NCBI GenBank assembly: GCA_013420905.1
Contig: JAAXNY010000001.1
Coordinates: 7,874,001 to 7,938,000, forward strand
DNA length: 64,000 nt
Reading direction: 5' to 3'
DNA from: Collybia mongolica
Lineage: Eukaryota; Basidiomycota; Agaricomycetes; Agaricales; Clitocybaceae
Shown in pieces: positions 46,201-56,541 of the stretch (position 1 is its first letter; each line of letters opens with the position of its first letter). The translations under genes were made by a program, and so were the position numbers. The notes under the pieces are model-generated. The model saw only the letters and a program-made list of their open reading frames with translations, did no database searches and was not told the origin of the DNA.

Positions 46201-47195
46201 TTTTTCTTAACCAGCTCCGAGAGTTCGGCGGTCCACCACCTTTTAGAGTGAGGGCATGGTCTCCGTAGGGGGACTTGTTTCTCTATTGTGGTTTGGATGG
46301 CGGTGGTTAGCTCGTCCACTTTGCGGATGAATTCTGCTTCTGAGCGGATGATTGCAACCGGCGCGTGTTTGGCTAGCTCCGTTGCGAGTGTTTGGTTGAA
46401 CTTTTCCCAATCCGTCTCCCTGAAGTTGCGGGTGGTCGGAGGGTCCGGTCTCGGGATTGGTAGGTTTAATGTGGTGATGATTGGGAGGTGATCGGTTAGC
46501 GGGGGGAGGATGTCGGATGGGGACTCACATGAGATTATGAGTTCGGGATCACGAGCTGAGAAGAAAACGTTGTCAGGGCGGGTGCCCCTGTTCTTGTGCG
46601 AGAGATATGTATGGATACCTGGTGGGAGGACTTGGTCCATTTCATAGGTTCGGATTAGCTCGATGAGCGGGGAGATGAGGTGCTCCGGCGAGTTAAGGTG
46701 ACGATTGTCTGCGGTTTCCCACAGGGGGTGGTGCCTGTTGAAGTCGCCAAGCCAAAGCATATGATCTGTGGGAGTTAGAGGTAACGAACGTAGGTGGTCT
46801 GACAAGACCGTGGTGGATGCATTGTGTTCACAGGCATTATAAATATTATATAAAGATAGCGAGCTGCTATCGTTTGTGAATTTAATAGCAGTGATGTCGC
46901 TCGTGGGGAGCGAGATTATAGAGTACGATTCCGTGTGGATGTTTGTATTAATGAGGAGGACTGACCTTGATCTGTTGGCGCCATCATTTCCATGTGGTGT
47001 GGGGTATGATACCCGCCAGTATGGGGATGCACGGGTGTTGTTTAGGGAGTCCAGGTACGGTTCTTGTATTGCGATGATGTCCCAGTCCGCTGGATTGGCT
47101 ATGAATAAAACGTATTCTTGTGCTTCGCGTGATTTCCTTACGTTTTGTTGCCATATTCTTAGTCTATTGGGGGCGCTGGAGGGTGTTCTAATCAT
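43215..47195 (-). CDS. LINE ORF2: endonuclease, reverse transcriptase, RNase H
   Basis: An intact 1326-residue protein. Residues 1-245 form an AP-type endonuclease: RIWQQNVRKS, IAIQEPYLD, WLGDFNRHHPLW, RPDNVFF and LTDHLPI supply the catalytic Asn, Glu, Asp and His. The reverse transcriptase covers roughly 470-760 with KAPGPDGIPN, ALFLDVQGAFPN, GTTQGCPLSMI and FVDD at 696-699. RNase H starts at VYCDGSG (Asp near 1003) and contains YEGELVGLSLAF, GSDSQAAIKA and LHWTPGHCDFAPNERADELA. A CPNCPGEIPETITHFLFTC finger lies near the end. The start overlaps the ORF1 stop (ATGA), which suggests re-initiation after termination. The C-terminus is Pro-rich. Confidence 0.95.
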   Translation of the reverse strand: MIRTPSSAPNRLRIWQQNVRKSREAQEYVLFIANPADWDIIAIQEPYLDSLNNTRASPYWRVSYPTPHGNDGANRSRSVLLINTNIHTESYSIISLPTSDITAIKFTNDSSSLSLYNIYNACEHNASTTVLSDHLRSLPLTPTDHMLWLGDFNRHHPLWETADNRHLNSPEHLISPLIELIRTYEMDQVLPPGIHTYLSHKNRGTRPDNVFFSARDPELIISCESPSDILPPLTDHLPIITTLNLPIPRPDPPTTRNFRETDWEKFNQTLATELAKHAPVAIIRSEAEFIRKVDELTTAIQTTIEKQVPLRRPCPHSKRWWTAELSELVKKKNKISNEICRFSNITNHPAIAAHRKISNELAAAIKTAKREHFVNWLEEASHRDIYLANKYATIEPTDASSARVPDLKILSNDAPSVARSNQDKATELAKSFFPPPPPIPSIPPNFNYPNPLPDIPYFTPHLIKDTTTQLHPYKAPGPDGIPNVVLKNCVDTLTPHLHYIYRAVLELEVYHPRWLQSITLVLRKGGKPAYNVAKAYRPIGLLDTIGKLFSTMLARSLSFLAEKHGLLPATQFGGRAGRNTTDALHLYAHKVKEAWRNKKVAAALFLDVQGAFPNTVKERLIHNMRAKGVPANIIKIIELMLTGRATRLKFDDYISDLINIINGTTQGCPLSMIIYAFYNEGLFTIRSRSNEITIGFVDDCTLLVTAPTLEAAHDYIKSLMEDPNGGFVWSKSHNSPFELSKVALINHPRTRSDIIPQDLVLAQPNEDGTMSPFTIKTVSEYKMLGVIIDPKLTWTKHHEKVIASATIWTNQISRLAKQSGGLSAINMRHLYNTVAIPTFTYAADVWYTGITDATPGTKRTGSVALTKKIASAQRLMAKTITGAIRTAAGDALDAHANLLPVDLLFHKILYHTTLRLASLPTTHPLHPIVRRSAKLIVKRHKSPIHKLFSLYHISPHLIETINPIRYPPSYTPPFTIIIPPDKPSALQLAQETHANSKLTVYCDGSGFEGNIGASAVLYQNGTEIAHLVYHIGPISQHTVYEGELVGLSLAFHLLLKANTLSNTPTVIGSDSQAAIKATQNQRPHPAHHLLDICHKLAERLHKHRRAANRSPIQLHWTPGHCDFAPNERADELAKEAARGRSSPVSDLPAYLRKNPPPASITALRQHHLSDLRKTWRDRWKSSPRYRRLKRIDPSLPSKRYLDLIAGLRRPQAALLSQLRTGHFPLNQFLERIGRSPTASCPNCPGEIPETITHFLFTCPHYRTVRHNIRTKLKRKAEFLPHLLSDKRASKILLAYINATKRIPQNPPLPPPPPPPPLPRIPQQPSH

Positions 47196-49108
47196 CTTAG
47201 GTTAGAGGTGCAACTTTCGTTGGGGGTACGGGGGCGTGATAGAGTGGTATTGGGAGGGATGTGAGGGGGGGGGGAGCGAGGGCGGGTGGGGAGTGTGTGA
47301 GTGAGGGAGGAGACTGGGGGGAGCGAGGGGGAGCGAGAGAGGGAGCGAGGGAAGGGGCGAGGTACGGGGGGGTGGTGCGTTGGGGAAGGGGGATGGGGGG
47401 AAGGGGGTGGTGGGGGCTGGGATGTGAGGGGGATGGAGTGAGCGTTTGGTTTAAGAGGGGTGGCGGCCCATGTCCACGCTTCGCCTGTTGGGAAGTATGG
47501 CATGTTGTTTTCTGGATATTTTGCGTCGAGGGCGGCACATCTCTTCTGGAAGTTTGGGCAGTTGGGGTCGTTGTTGGAATGATTGGACTGCGGGCCGCAT
47601 GTTACACAACGTGGATGGTCCGTTCCTGGGCATTTGGTAGTGGGGTGGGCGCTACTGCTGCATCTTGCGCATGTTTCGGGGCCTTTGCATTTGGCGCGTA
47701 GGTGGCCGTACTGTTGACATTTGTTGCAACGAAGGGGGATGCGTGTGTCTTTGCAGGTTGTGGTTAGTGAGCCTTGAATGAAGATGCGGTCTGTGAGGAA
47801 ACGGTTAGCGTTTGTGGCAGAGTCGATAACTAGCTTAAGGTTAGCAAATTTCTGCCCTACGCCTCGTGCTTCTATTCGTTTGATCCATGAGGCCGAGATT
47901 ATGGAGTTGGGTGGGAGGCTGTTTTCTTCGATGAGTTCGGCAAGATGGTCTGGGTTGTTGGGGTCGAAGTTGCCTGTGCATGGTACGAATTTAAGGATTA
48001 TATTAAATCCCTTGGGCTTGATGCGGGCTACTTCGCCAAAGTGGCGTTTGAGAAGATCTTGGTTGGGGAGCGAGGTTCGATATTTGAAGGTTTCTGCTGC
48101 TGTTGGCGAGCAGAAATCGAGTCTGACGTCTCCGCTATCGAGGGTCTGGATGCCGCTGATACTGGTGCGTAGTTGGGCGGAACCTCGTTCATCTCCTTCG
48201 TGTTCGTCGGCATCCATTTGTGCAAGGGTGGTGTTGAGGTTTTGTCGTGCCTCGTTGGCTTCTTTGGGGTCTGTGAAGTTTGTGACTCCGAATTCTTTGG
48301 AATTATAGCTAATGACGAGAGTTTTGGCGGCTGTCAGAAGACGCTGCTGGAGGAGGGTGTGATGTATGGGGAGATTGGGGTTGTAGGTATTGGAGGGTAG
48401 TACGGTGGAGGGGGAAGGGTAAGGGTGTGAGACTACGTTTGCCCATGTGGGTCTTGGGGGGGGGAGGGAGGGGGGAGGGATGGGGATGGTAGGTAGGGTA
48501 GAGAGTTTATTAACGGAGTTAGATAGGGAGGTAGCGATGTCGTTGAGCGATATTAAGGTGTTTGATTGTGAGGTAGTTATTGCGTCGAGGAATGATGAGG
48601 ATGAATTAATGGTATCGGTTAAAGGGGTAATATTAGATATGAATTTATTAGCAATTGACTCAGCTAGATTGTTTGAAATGTTGTCGTTTAAGTCGTCTTC
48701 TATGACTAATGCCACTGAGCGGATTAGAGGTATTAGGTTGGGGGGGAGCTTGGTGTCGAGGGAGGCCGTGAGGAGAATGTTGACTATTTTGGAGCGGTCG
48801 TATGGTTCATTGCCCAAGATCCATCCTTTGGCCTCCAGCCACGTTCTCGCTTCGGTGGAGGTGTTGATTGTGCATTGGTCACCGGCTAACAGGTTGGCGA
48901 TGTCGGACCGTGAAAGCGTGCCACGTAAATTGGGGTTGCTGGGGTCCGTGTTCCTGGTGCCGCCTCTCGCGCCTCTGGCTGTTGAGGTTGATGCTGCCGT
49001 TTGGGGAGGGGACATGCTTGGGTTCACTGGGGGGGGCTGAGTGGGGCGGATGGTCTTGAAGGTGAGAGTGGCTTGTTTGGCCAGTTTGAGTGTGTGCTGG
49101 TTTAGCAC
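47192..49108 (-). CDS. LINE ORF1: gag-like RNA-binding protein
   Basis: An intact frame of 638 codons. The N-terminal part is Ser/Thr/Asn-rich and low in structure; the middle includes ALVIEDDLNDNISNNLAESI and a folded block with VRLDFCSPTAAETFKYRT. Three Cys/His knuckles follow: CNKCQQYGHLRAKC, CARCSSSAHPTTKC and CVTCGPQSNHSNNDPNC. A long Pro/Ser tail ends the protein. ORF1 proteins of this kind coat the element RNA. The first in-frame codon is not ATG at 49108 (it may be an upstream non-ATG codon), so the true start could be a later Met such as the one about 31 codons in (MSPPQTAASTS). Confidence 0.88.
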   Translation of the reverse strand: MLNQHTLKLAKQATLTFKTIRPTQPPPVNPSMSPPQTAASTSTARGARGGTRNTDPSNPNLRGTLSRSDIANLLAGDQCTINTSTEARTWLEAKGWILGNEPYDRSKIVNILLTASLDTKLPPNLIPLIRSVALVIEDDLNDNISNNLAESIANKFISNITPLTDTINSSSSFLDAITTSQSNTLISLNDIATSLSNSVNKLSTLPTIPIPPPSLPPPRPTWANVVSHPYPSPSTVLPSNTYNPNLPIHHTLLQQRLLTAAKTLVISYNSKEFGVTNFTDPKEANEARQNLNTTLAQMDADEHEGDERGSAQLRTSISGIQTLDSGDVRLDFCSPTAAETFKYRTSLPNQDLLKRHFGEVARIKPKGFNIILKFVPCTGNFDPNNPDHLAELIEENSLPPNSIISASWIKRIEARGVGQKFANLKLVIDSATNANRFLTDRIFIQGSLTTTCKDTRIPLRCNKCQQYGHLRAKCKGPETCARCSSSAHPTTKCPGTDHPRCVTCGPQSNHSNNDPNCPNFQKRCAALDAKYPENNMPYFPTGEAWTWAATPLKPNAHSIPLTSQPPPPPSPHPPSPTHHPPVPRPFPRSLSRSPSLPPVSSLTHTLPTRPRSPPPHIPPNTTLSRPRTPNESCTSNLR

Positions 49109-49194
49109 TGAGTGGGAGAAGGTCCGCTGGATGAGTCGTTAGTACCCAGGACCCCGAAGGGATGATGGGGGTTAGTGATCAAGAAGCGGGTTTT

Positions 49195-49207
49195 ATGATG
49201 AGTCTAT
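49195..49207. repeat. LINE target-site duplication, right copy
   Basis: ATGATGAGTCTAT, identical to 42986-42998. Confidence 0.9.
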
Positions 49208-49488
49208 GTATGGTCCCCCGCCAGCTACAATAAGATGCGCAACGTAAGAGGTAACGTAACATCATGAATTGATATATTATCCCAGATAACATATGTCAGC
49301 AGTATAAACGCTTGTAAAACCCACTTGAAAAAAGCCTTGTCTACAGTACCCCACTACAAAGTTTGCTGACAAAGGACCCAAACTCGAGGAGATCAAGGCG
49401 ATAATTAGTACCATTTATCCCGCGAGCTGCTCAAGGCGACAAGCAAACCGCAACAAGGACTAGAAGGTAGTCGAAGGTTTCTTCTCTC

Positions 49489-49848
49489 ATGATGACCACC
49501 ATGATCGAAATCCACATGGTTTATTTTCTGCGCGCATGGTACATGTCTAGCTTGCTCGCATCTCCTTGGGACCTCCCAATCATCGAGCCATCAACCGATC
49601 ATGATTCGGCAGAAATCAACATCATGCCCCATAAATCACGTCCTCTCCATCAAGTGGTTCCTCACGAGACTTGCGAGCATGTGTTTCGGCGCGCGAACTG
49701 CAAGGCATATCTACAGCATTTCGTGACCGAGCATGCGTACATCTCTTTCTACCCCAAAGACAGTCCCGAACTGCGCCGCTCTCGCCTGCGCGTATCAGGC
49801 ATTATTGACGTCGTGCTTATGCTCACCCCTTCTTGCCACCAAGGCTAG
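49489..49848 (+). CDS. Possible small unknown ORF
   Basis: A 119-codon frame begins MMTTMIEIHMVYFLRAWY and ends LTPSCHQG. It has no motif that I know. It lies in the 900-bp interval between the LINE and the GH17 gene and could be an exon or chance. The rest of 49208-50041 shows nothing else. Confidence 0.25.
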   Translation: MMTTMIEIHMVYFLRAWYMSSLLASPWDLPIIEPSTDHDSAEINIMPHKSRPLHQVVPHETCEHVFRRANCKAYLQHFVTEHAYISFYPKDSPELRRSRLRVSGIIDVVLMLTPSCHQG

Positions 49849-50041
49849 AAGGTCAGTTAGACTGACCCCAACGGCCGCGGTACTATTTGTAATACAATAG
49901 TCCTGACTTCTTTGTTTCAGAACTCCCCCCTCTTTTTGTTGGCGCTTTACGATCAGGTTAGTGCACATGTTACTTCGTTCGCGTCGTCCGCTTCCGGCAA
50001 GTTATTTTCAAATTTGGGCGTGATCATAGCGCACCTTCCAC

Positions 50042-50048
50042 TTATAAA
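50042..50048 (+). promoter_or_regulatory. TATA-like element of the GH17 gene
   Basis: TTATAAA lies about 70 bp before the GH17 ATG at 50116, a spacing that suits a core promoter. Called from sequence and position only. Confidence 0.4.
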
Positions 50049-50115
50049 GCGCCATGTTTCGCTTTACGTTTCCGACAACTCTTCACCTCGAGTTTACCGC
50101 CATCCACTAGCTTCA

Positions 50116-51417
50116 ATGAATTTCAAGGGCTACGCGTTCGTGATCTGTGCCGCCGTGCTGCCTGTTCTCTCTACGAACCACTTTGCGGGTTTGGGCGCGT
50201 CGAACAGCATTGGCGGTACGGGGGCCTATACCTGCCGGACGCAAGCTCAGGTGGGGTTACGAGGGTCTTTGCATTAAGGTCTGACTTATCGTGTCACTAG
50301 TGGAACACTGTTGCCAATGACGCTCGGAACACTGGATTCGGCTCCATTCGCATTACTGGATTCGATTGTGACGCTTTGGAAAGGGCCTCTTCAGCGGCGG
50401 CAGCAGCTGGATTAAAGGTCATGGCCGGCATCTGGGTAACTGTAGGTCACTCTTTTTTTTTTTACCCTGTCCCAGTCAGAGGATGCAATTGTTCTGATTA
50501 TCTTCTGTTGCTAGGGGACTATTGCCCAGAGCATCACATCTATCAAGTTTGTTGAAAATCCGTACTCTGGATAGAGTCCCAGTAACTGAAGTTACATTTT
50601 AGCAATGATGTCCAAGCCTTCCGCGCGGCGTACGCCAAGTACGGTGCCGGCCGATATGTTGGGTTGACTATCGGAAATGAGGTAAGCTCGCTAGGCGCCG
50701 TACACCGTACAATGGAGACATCAGATTCAGATGATTCAATGGTTGGAAATAGGTCAACGATAGCCCTGGAAATATTATGGCTAAGGTTTATGATGTCCGA
50801 GGTGCGGACCGTTATCCCACACACCGTACCGTACGATTGTCGTACTAAAATGACCATCAGGGTATCTCGGATCCGTCGGTGTCACCACCCCCGTCTCCAC
50901 GGTTCACACATGGGTTAACATTAGATCTAACCCGGCACTCTGTGGGGCCGATTTCGTAGGAGCGAATGCACAGTAAGTCTCATCTGAGTGGGTCAATCAT
51001 TTTAGACTCACACTTTCACAAAGCGCCTTCTACGATGGGGGTCGCACCTCGGGCCAGGCTGGTGACTTTGTCTTCAAGACTGTCGTCCCTGCCCTCAAGG
51101 CGGCTTGCCCTGGAAAGAAAGTCTACATTACCGAGTGGGTTTTTTTTTATTAAACTCTGGATATCTTCGTGACTAATGGTATTTCGATAAGATCTGGCTG
51201 GCCTTCCCGAGGTGGAAACTTGGGCGTTGCTGTAGCATCCGTGAACGACGAGCGTTCGGCACTCCTTAACCTGAACTGTGCTTGCCGAGACGATACCAGC
51301 GTTTCAGTCTATGCCTTCGAGTACGACGATCAGATCTGGAAAGGAAATGACAACGAACGCAGCTTTGGAATGTTTGGGAAGCTTAATTTGAACGGCGATG
51401 TTCTCGCGGTCTGCTAG
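50116..51417 (+). CDS. GH17 beta-1,3-glucanase, secreted
   Basis: Eight exons (50116-50250, 50301-50441, 50515-50546, 50603-50681, 50753-50801, 50861-50972, 51024-51134, 51192-51417) join in phase to 294 residues. The start MNFKGYAFVICAAVLPVLS is a signal peptide. The GH17 barrel has IRITGFDCDALERA, VMAGIW, RYVGLTIGNEV with the acid/base Glu near 129, VSTVHTWVNI, GADFVGANAHAFYDGG and VYITESGWPSRGG with the nucleophile Glu near 220. These enzymes cut or remodel beta-1,3-glucan in the fungal wall. Length matches the single-domain family, and no anchor signal is seen at the end. The gene looks functional. Confidence 0.93.
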
Positions 51418-51575
51418 ATCTAAAACGGAAGGAGTAATGGGTAGACTGTACTTACAGTACAAAAGGACACTAGTTTATTCTCAGTGGCCGGGTTTTTGTG
51501 TATTTGATAACAGACGTTTCAACGAGTCTAACAGTTTAATATGTCAGTGGACAAGTGCACGCCTTAGTAAGTCTC

Positions 51576-53250
51576 CTAAAACAAGGTATGTTCGGTTCTA
51601 TAGTGTCTATGGTTCCCAAAATGTAGTTTTTTCGGCATGTTGATGTGAATGAGTACGGGCGAGATAATTGTGTTTCGGGCAGGTGGCGTAGACGATAAGT
51701 AAGGTCCAGAGCGAAGACGCAGTTTTTGTTTTTCGAACGCTTCAGTGTTTGCCCAAGGGGCCACCGTGTCGTAGGTTGACTTTGGCCGTGCAGGTATTGT
51801 ATAAGGCTGATATAGAGAACTTGGAGACCAGACGAAAGGGTTTTCTTGAAGTGACGTGTTCCTATCGCATTTAGCTTTTTGGAAGTGCATCATTTTCAGC
51901 AGAGGAGATGTCGAGCCGTAGAGACACTCTACATCCAAACCCGGTGGTAGCGACGAGTGCCGGTTGTTAGATGAAATGGCGCATTGCAAGGCCTGCGCAA
52001 TGGAGAGTATAGCTCCTGGGTAGGAAATCGAATACAGTTTTCTCGGAAGGGGAACACTGAGAGAGAAAGTTGATTCACATATATTGTAAAGATGCCTCCT
52101 CGGATAATGGTATTCCTTTGAATGAAGTTTCTCCTTGTAACGAGGGTTCTCTTTTGTGGTCTTGAGTGGTGTCGCCACGCGTTGATGTGATGTTTTCTGT
52201 ACACCTGAGCGAGCGATCAAGCCTGAGGGAAGGCCTAACCCAAGTCCCGGGGCGGGTTTGTTACTGCCAGTTGCGTTCTCATGGACGGTACCCGACGCGA
52301 TATCACAAGTCGTTGAAGTGCCATATAAACCGGGTGTTTGGGCACGGGCGTTTCTGGTGCCTTCAACTTTCGCGTCTTCGTCAGTGCCAGAGAGGAGCCC
52401 AGGAGAGAGTGCATAATGAGAATTGTAGTGGAGGTTCGTCAGGCTTAGGAGCGGCGGAAGAGATTCTAAAGGAGACATGTTATCTGGAATGACGATGGGC
52501 TGCAATCGTGGCTTTTGTGGCGAGGTGCCCAGAGAAGATTTTTGGATGGGAGGAGGTTCTGTGGCCAATGAAGATGAAAGATGGGACGAGACCGAAGTAC
52601 AAATGACCAACGGGTTATCTGTAACCCCTATCGTTCTATCGGACGGAAGGACATCAAGGCCAAGACCGATGCACATCTTGTCTGAATCAGCTCCTTTTTT
52701 ACAAGACGTATCTAGAGGCGTGTCTTGATGACGGTCTTGCATTTGTGGGGAAGCTATAGCTGTCTATACCAGGGCTGGGTTTAATATCTCACAAGCAATG
52801 CGTTCAGGAAATACGAACTCGAGTTAAGGAAGAAGTGTCCGCCCCTATACCAAGATCGGTCCCAGTGGCCAGAAAGCGAGACGAAGCTATTCTCTTCCTA
52901 GTCAGAAGGCGTAGTCGATGTTTCGTCGGAGTATTCGGGAGGCTTTCGTGTTCAGAGTCGTAGCCTAAGTCCTCGCTTTTCTCCAACCAGTCTCTGTCCA
53001 ACAGCCGAGGGCTTTGCTTTGGGGTAGCCGGTCCACGGTCTAGGTGAGTTGTATGATCAAGGAACGACTTTATAAGAGGTTCTTTGAAATGAAGAGCCTC
53101 CTCCTTGGGCGAGAGAGGAGGCGAGTAGTCCGTCTGAGAATCGGATGTTTGTAAATCAGTGCCGAACATGGACGAAGAAGAGGATGAAGATGAATTGGAA
53201 GTCGCCCGCAACTCCAAAATGGGAACGGAAAGAAGGTTGAAAGAAGACAT
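51576..53250 (-). CDS. Unknown Ser/Pro-rich protein (539 aa)
   Basis: Exon 1 (53250-52815) begins MSSFNLLSVPILELRATS, has a run of nine Ser and a block DYDSEHESLPNTPTKHRLRL-like in style (acidic then basic; exact text is GYDSEHESLPNTPTKHR). A 55-nt intron (52814-52760) leads in phase 1 to exon 2 (52759-51576). Exon 2 contains PGLGLGLPSGLIARSG, SLPPGLDVECLYG and a mildly basic C-terminus. It is disordered, with no domain I can name. Repeated PGLDV and LGLDV elements occur. It converges on the GH17 gene with 158 bp between stops. Style resembles the 751-aa gene at 30530-32834, but I see no clear homology. Confidence 0.6.
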
Positions 53251-53418
53251 ATTTGAGTCTAGCTCGAAATCAAGAACAAGGAGTGAAATGTTAGAGGAAG
53301 GTGGGCGAAAGTGGTAATATCCGTGAAATAGGGGCTAACAGGCCCACCAACGGGCCGAGATCTCCGGCCCTAGGAAATACGTCTCATTAACAACATCGTG
53401 ATGATACCCAATAAGATA

Positions 53419-53457
53419 AGGTAGGGGAAGCTAGGAACAGCCCCCTTTATGTAAGCA
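53419..53457 (+). repeat. Left terminal inverted repeat of the DDE element
   Basis: 39 bp, beginning AGGTAGGGGAAGCTAGG, perfectly inverted at 56542-56580. The identity suggests a young copy. Confidence 0.9.
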
Positions 53458-53572
53458 GGTTAAGGTTGGGGGGTTACATCACGTGACACGGCCAAATCTC
53501 AAGGTGAAAATTTCGCCCGAGTTCCACTGCTGGCAGAACTTGGAGATATTACAATGTAGGAGTAGAATAGCA

Positions 53573-56079
53573 TTAATTATGAGGTCCATTTGAGTTGCAA
53601 ACAGACTTTTTTACCTCATCCATAATGTCGGGAGGGAGGACGCGATGGCCGCGATATTTGCGCATCGCCCAAACTGCCTCGGCACCCGTCAAACCCTTCT
53701 GATAACCATCCATGAAGCAAACAGCACGGTTGGCATACCTGTAAAATACATTAGATACCAAATTCAGTAGAATAGCAATGACATACCGCCGAATCTGAGA
53801 GAGAGGGATGCTATCCAAGCACTCCAATACCCGGGCTTCCATTTTGCCAACAGTTGCTGGGCGGTTGGCGAAATTTCGATATCGGAACTTCACTGCACCC
53901 CAGTACTGTTCGATAAAATTTAGTTCACAATGATATTTAGGGTAGAATTCACAAATATGACCACGCGATGTGACATATTCCTCAAGTTGTGATTTCTGAT
54001 GCACAAAATCTGGCTCATTGAAGAGGAGGTGTTGACAACAACAATCAGTCAGTCCAGGTTCACATTTAAATCCTTTGCATTGAGCTAATAAACCCCCTGC
54101 TGGCCACAGACCTTATTCGCAGATGATCTGCTCCATCCCCTTGAACCATCTGGGGTAAGTCAGGTGATCATCTGGAAAATACAAGTCTTGTGGTTCGCCA
54201 CTTGGAAGCATTGTTGACTGCATGCAAGGCCCCCCTTTATGGTGCATCCACCCATCACTTGGGTTCTTTGTCATTTTGCGGGCAGAGAGGGCATCGGGAG
54301 CACGTTGTTGATGGGAGGGGGCATTGTCAAACAGCCAGAGTCCCATTGCAAAACCATTGGTATGTTCTTCAAAGATATCGATTGCATTATCAACTTGTTG
54401 AAGAAGATCTTCGGCATCAAAGTAGCTGTCATGATTCTTCCCCACCTTAAACACCACACGAGCCTGCCTAGATCTCCCATCAGCAACATCATTTGTCGAC
54501 ATCACAACAGCACTCACTCTTTGCCATCCACACTCATCGAACGTCCCCACTCTGAAGTGAGGAAATCTGAGATCATGATGGAGACCCCATCACCTTTCCT
54601 CTTGTTCACTGCCTTTTGGTCTTGATGAACCCACCTGCTTTTCTGTTCATCATTCATGAAGAACGTTGACCCGTCGTGAGTTATGGGTATCAAACAAAAT
54701 GGCCGATTATTGGGGATTGGGAACCTGTTCACTGGTCTTGTCTCGTTGCCTTCACAATCCCAGGTGAACATCCATGGTGCATAATCCTTGAAAAACTGCA
54801 AAACAAATTGCTGACGATAGGCCACAACATTGTCCCTTTCATGTCCATCAATATACATTCCCTTCTTTTTCTGCGAGTAATGCCATCGAAACTTTTTCAA
54901 CCATTGCCACGCTGTGCATTCTGATATCTTTCTGTGCTGAATCCCTGCTGCCTGTAACTGCTCTTGTAGTGCCTCCATTGCAACAATCTCAACAACGTCC
55001 AGGGCCTGGATGTATTGATCCTTTGTGTGTTCTGCCAGTTTCAGCTGGATTTTGAGTGCAATATCTTCATCTTCAAGAATGGTTGATCTCCAGCCCTTGT
55101 AACTGTGCTTGGGAAGTTTCCCAGAGTTGAGGAATCGGTGTATCCATTGCCGTAGCTCCCTTGCATAGGATGGATCATGTCCCTGCAGCTTTGCAACTAC
55201 CAATGATGATTCCTTCCATGTGTATGAGACCTCAGGATCAAGGTAGAGAGCCAATACTCCTGCCATAGCAGTGACATGAGAACGGAAGATGACGTCAATG
55301 TGTTTATCTTTCGCCTTCACATTGAGCTTTGCCTGAGCTCTCCAAAGCAAAGGGAAGTTCTTATAATTCATTTGGTTCAGCCTCTGGTCAATATCCGTCT
55401 CCTCTGTGTTGTCTTCAGGCTGCTTTCCATTTCTCAGATCCTCCAACATCCTGTCAACAACTGCTCGACAACAGAGTTTTTCGGCTTCCTCTGGTGTTGG
55501 TACAGCTTTGGATTCAGAATCCTTGCATGGGAAAATCAAAACCGCTGGCTGCATCTCGTCCTCAGATTCCTCAGATTCCTGCACATCCAATTGTGCAGAG
55601 ACAAATCTCAGGTGATTGTCAATGGGAATGTCAATGGGATTGTTGAGGGGCTTGCTTGGTCCATCTGTCAGTGGTTCTGGACTTTTGTTGTCGGAGCCAT
55701 CAAGAGGGGAATTATATGTCGCATTGGTGGTGTTTCTTCCGAGTTTGAGCCAGTCTTTTACTGAACAAAATCCTTTTGCAGCAAGGGTTTGTGCCATTTG
55801 CTGGTGGTGACGCTTTGTTTGCTGAGAATTCCCTCCATATCTTTTTGGCTGTTTATTCCCCCTCTCACGTTTGTGTTCAGCTTCCAGAGCAACATCATGT
55901 GTCCTTTGCAGCATCAACAAAAACTGTTCCAGTGCTGAAGGTTCACGAATTTCAGATGTGCCTCCTTCCTCATCATCACTTTCAACCTCTGACGCTGAAT
56001 CTTCATCTTCATCCTCAACCAATGCTGACCCTCTCAGGGCACCAACCATGTCAAGGAATTCAGGGTTTTCATCAAACAT
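53573..56079 (-). pseudogene. DDE transposase with one internal stop
   Basis: From MFDENPEFLDMVGALRGS at 56079, a long first exon carries an acidic lead and helical DNA-binding-like regions (SYARELRQWIHRFLNSG, ISECTAWQWLKKFRWHY). The catalytic half starts CLIPITHDGSTFFMND and RWVHQDQKAVNKRKGDG. Introns fall at 54517-54468 and 53786-53739. Further catalytic landmarks are FKVGKNHDSYFD, GLWLFDNAPSHQQRAPDALS, LYFPDDHLTYPRWFKGMEQI and YPKYHCELNFIEQYWG, giving a plausible D-D-E set. After QIICE a TAA (54113-54115) interrupts a frame that then continues GLWPAGGLLAQCKGFKC; relatives have Arg there, so CGA to TAA is likely. Coding may begin upstream of 56079 without a clear ATG. Probably inactive, but only just. 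Confidence 0.82.
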
Positions 56080-56541
56080 GTCATTGTGAGAAGCCGTGTT
56101 GATGCAGGGATCCTGGGAGTGATTGGAAGCATGGGTTTCAGGTGTTTCCTCTTCTTCCTCTTCTTCGGCAATGACTCTAGGGTATTTGTTGGAGATGTTT
56201 TGGAGATTAGCAACTCAAGTGCGGTGTGCAAGGCTTTTATGGGGCATTTTTTTGCATTTTTTTTCAGGCAGACTTGTTTCCTCAGCTGGTCATATCACGT
56301 GACTGTATTAGTAAGTGGCCAAATGTACAAGATATGAATTGGTCAAATTGCAGAAATCATTCGCTTTCAACAAAATAGAGACATTAGTAAAATAATAATT
56401 TTTTTGGTTACTATACATGATGGAGGATACATAGTGAGATTCTGATCCCTGGGACCTGTTCCCAGACATATCCTTCACCTTTCCCAGGGCTCCAATAAGT
56501 TTCCTACTTCTGTGGAGAGGAGGAGTTGTTGTTGAAATTAT

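Larger units (their letters stand above)
42999..49194 (-). mobile_element. Full-length non-LTR retrotransposon (LINE) with RNase H
   Basis: The element lies on the minus strand between 13-bp duplications (42986-42998 and 49195-49207). Its 3' end is a short TTA/AAT reiteration (42997-43017) rather than a plain poly(A). A short 5' leader of about 86 bp precedes ORF1. Both ORFs are intact and overlap by four bases. The endonuclease-RT-RNase H order with CCHC knuckles in ORF1 matches Tad-type fungal LINEs; clade placement is an inference. All parts for autonomous retrotransposition are visible. Confidence 0.94.

Noticed and set aside
47261..49040. Long plus-strand frames rich in Gly
   Set aside because: They are antisense to LINE ORF1, whose Pro-rich, C-rich coding strand lacks stops on the opposite strand.
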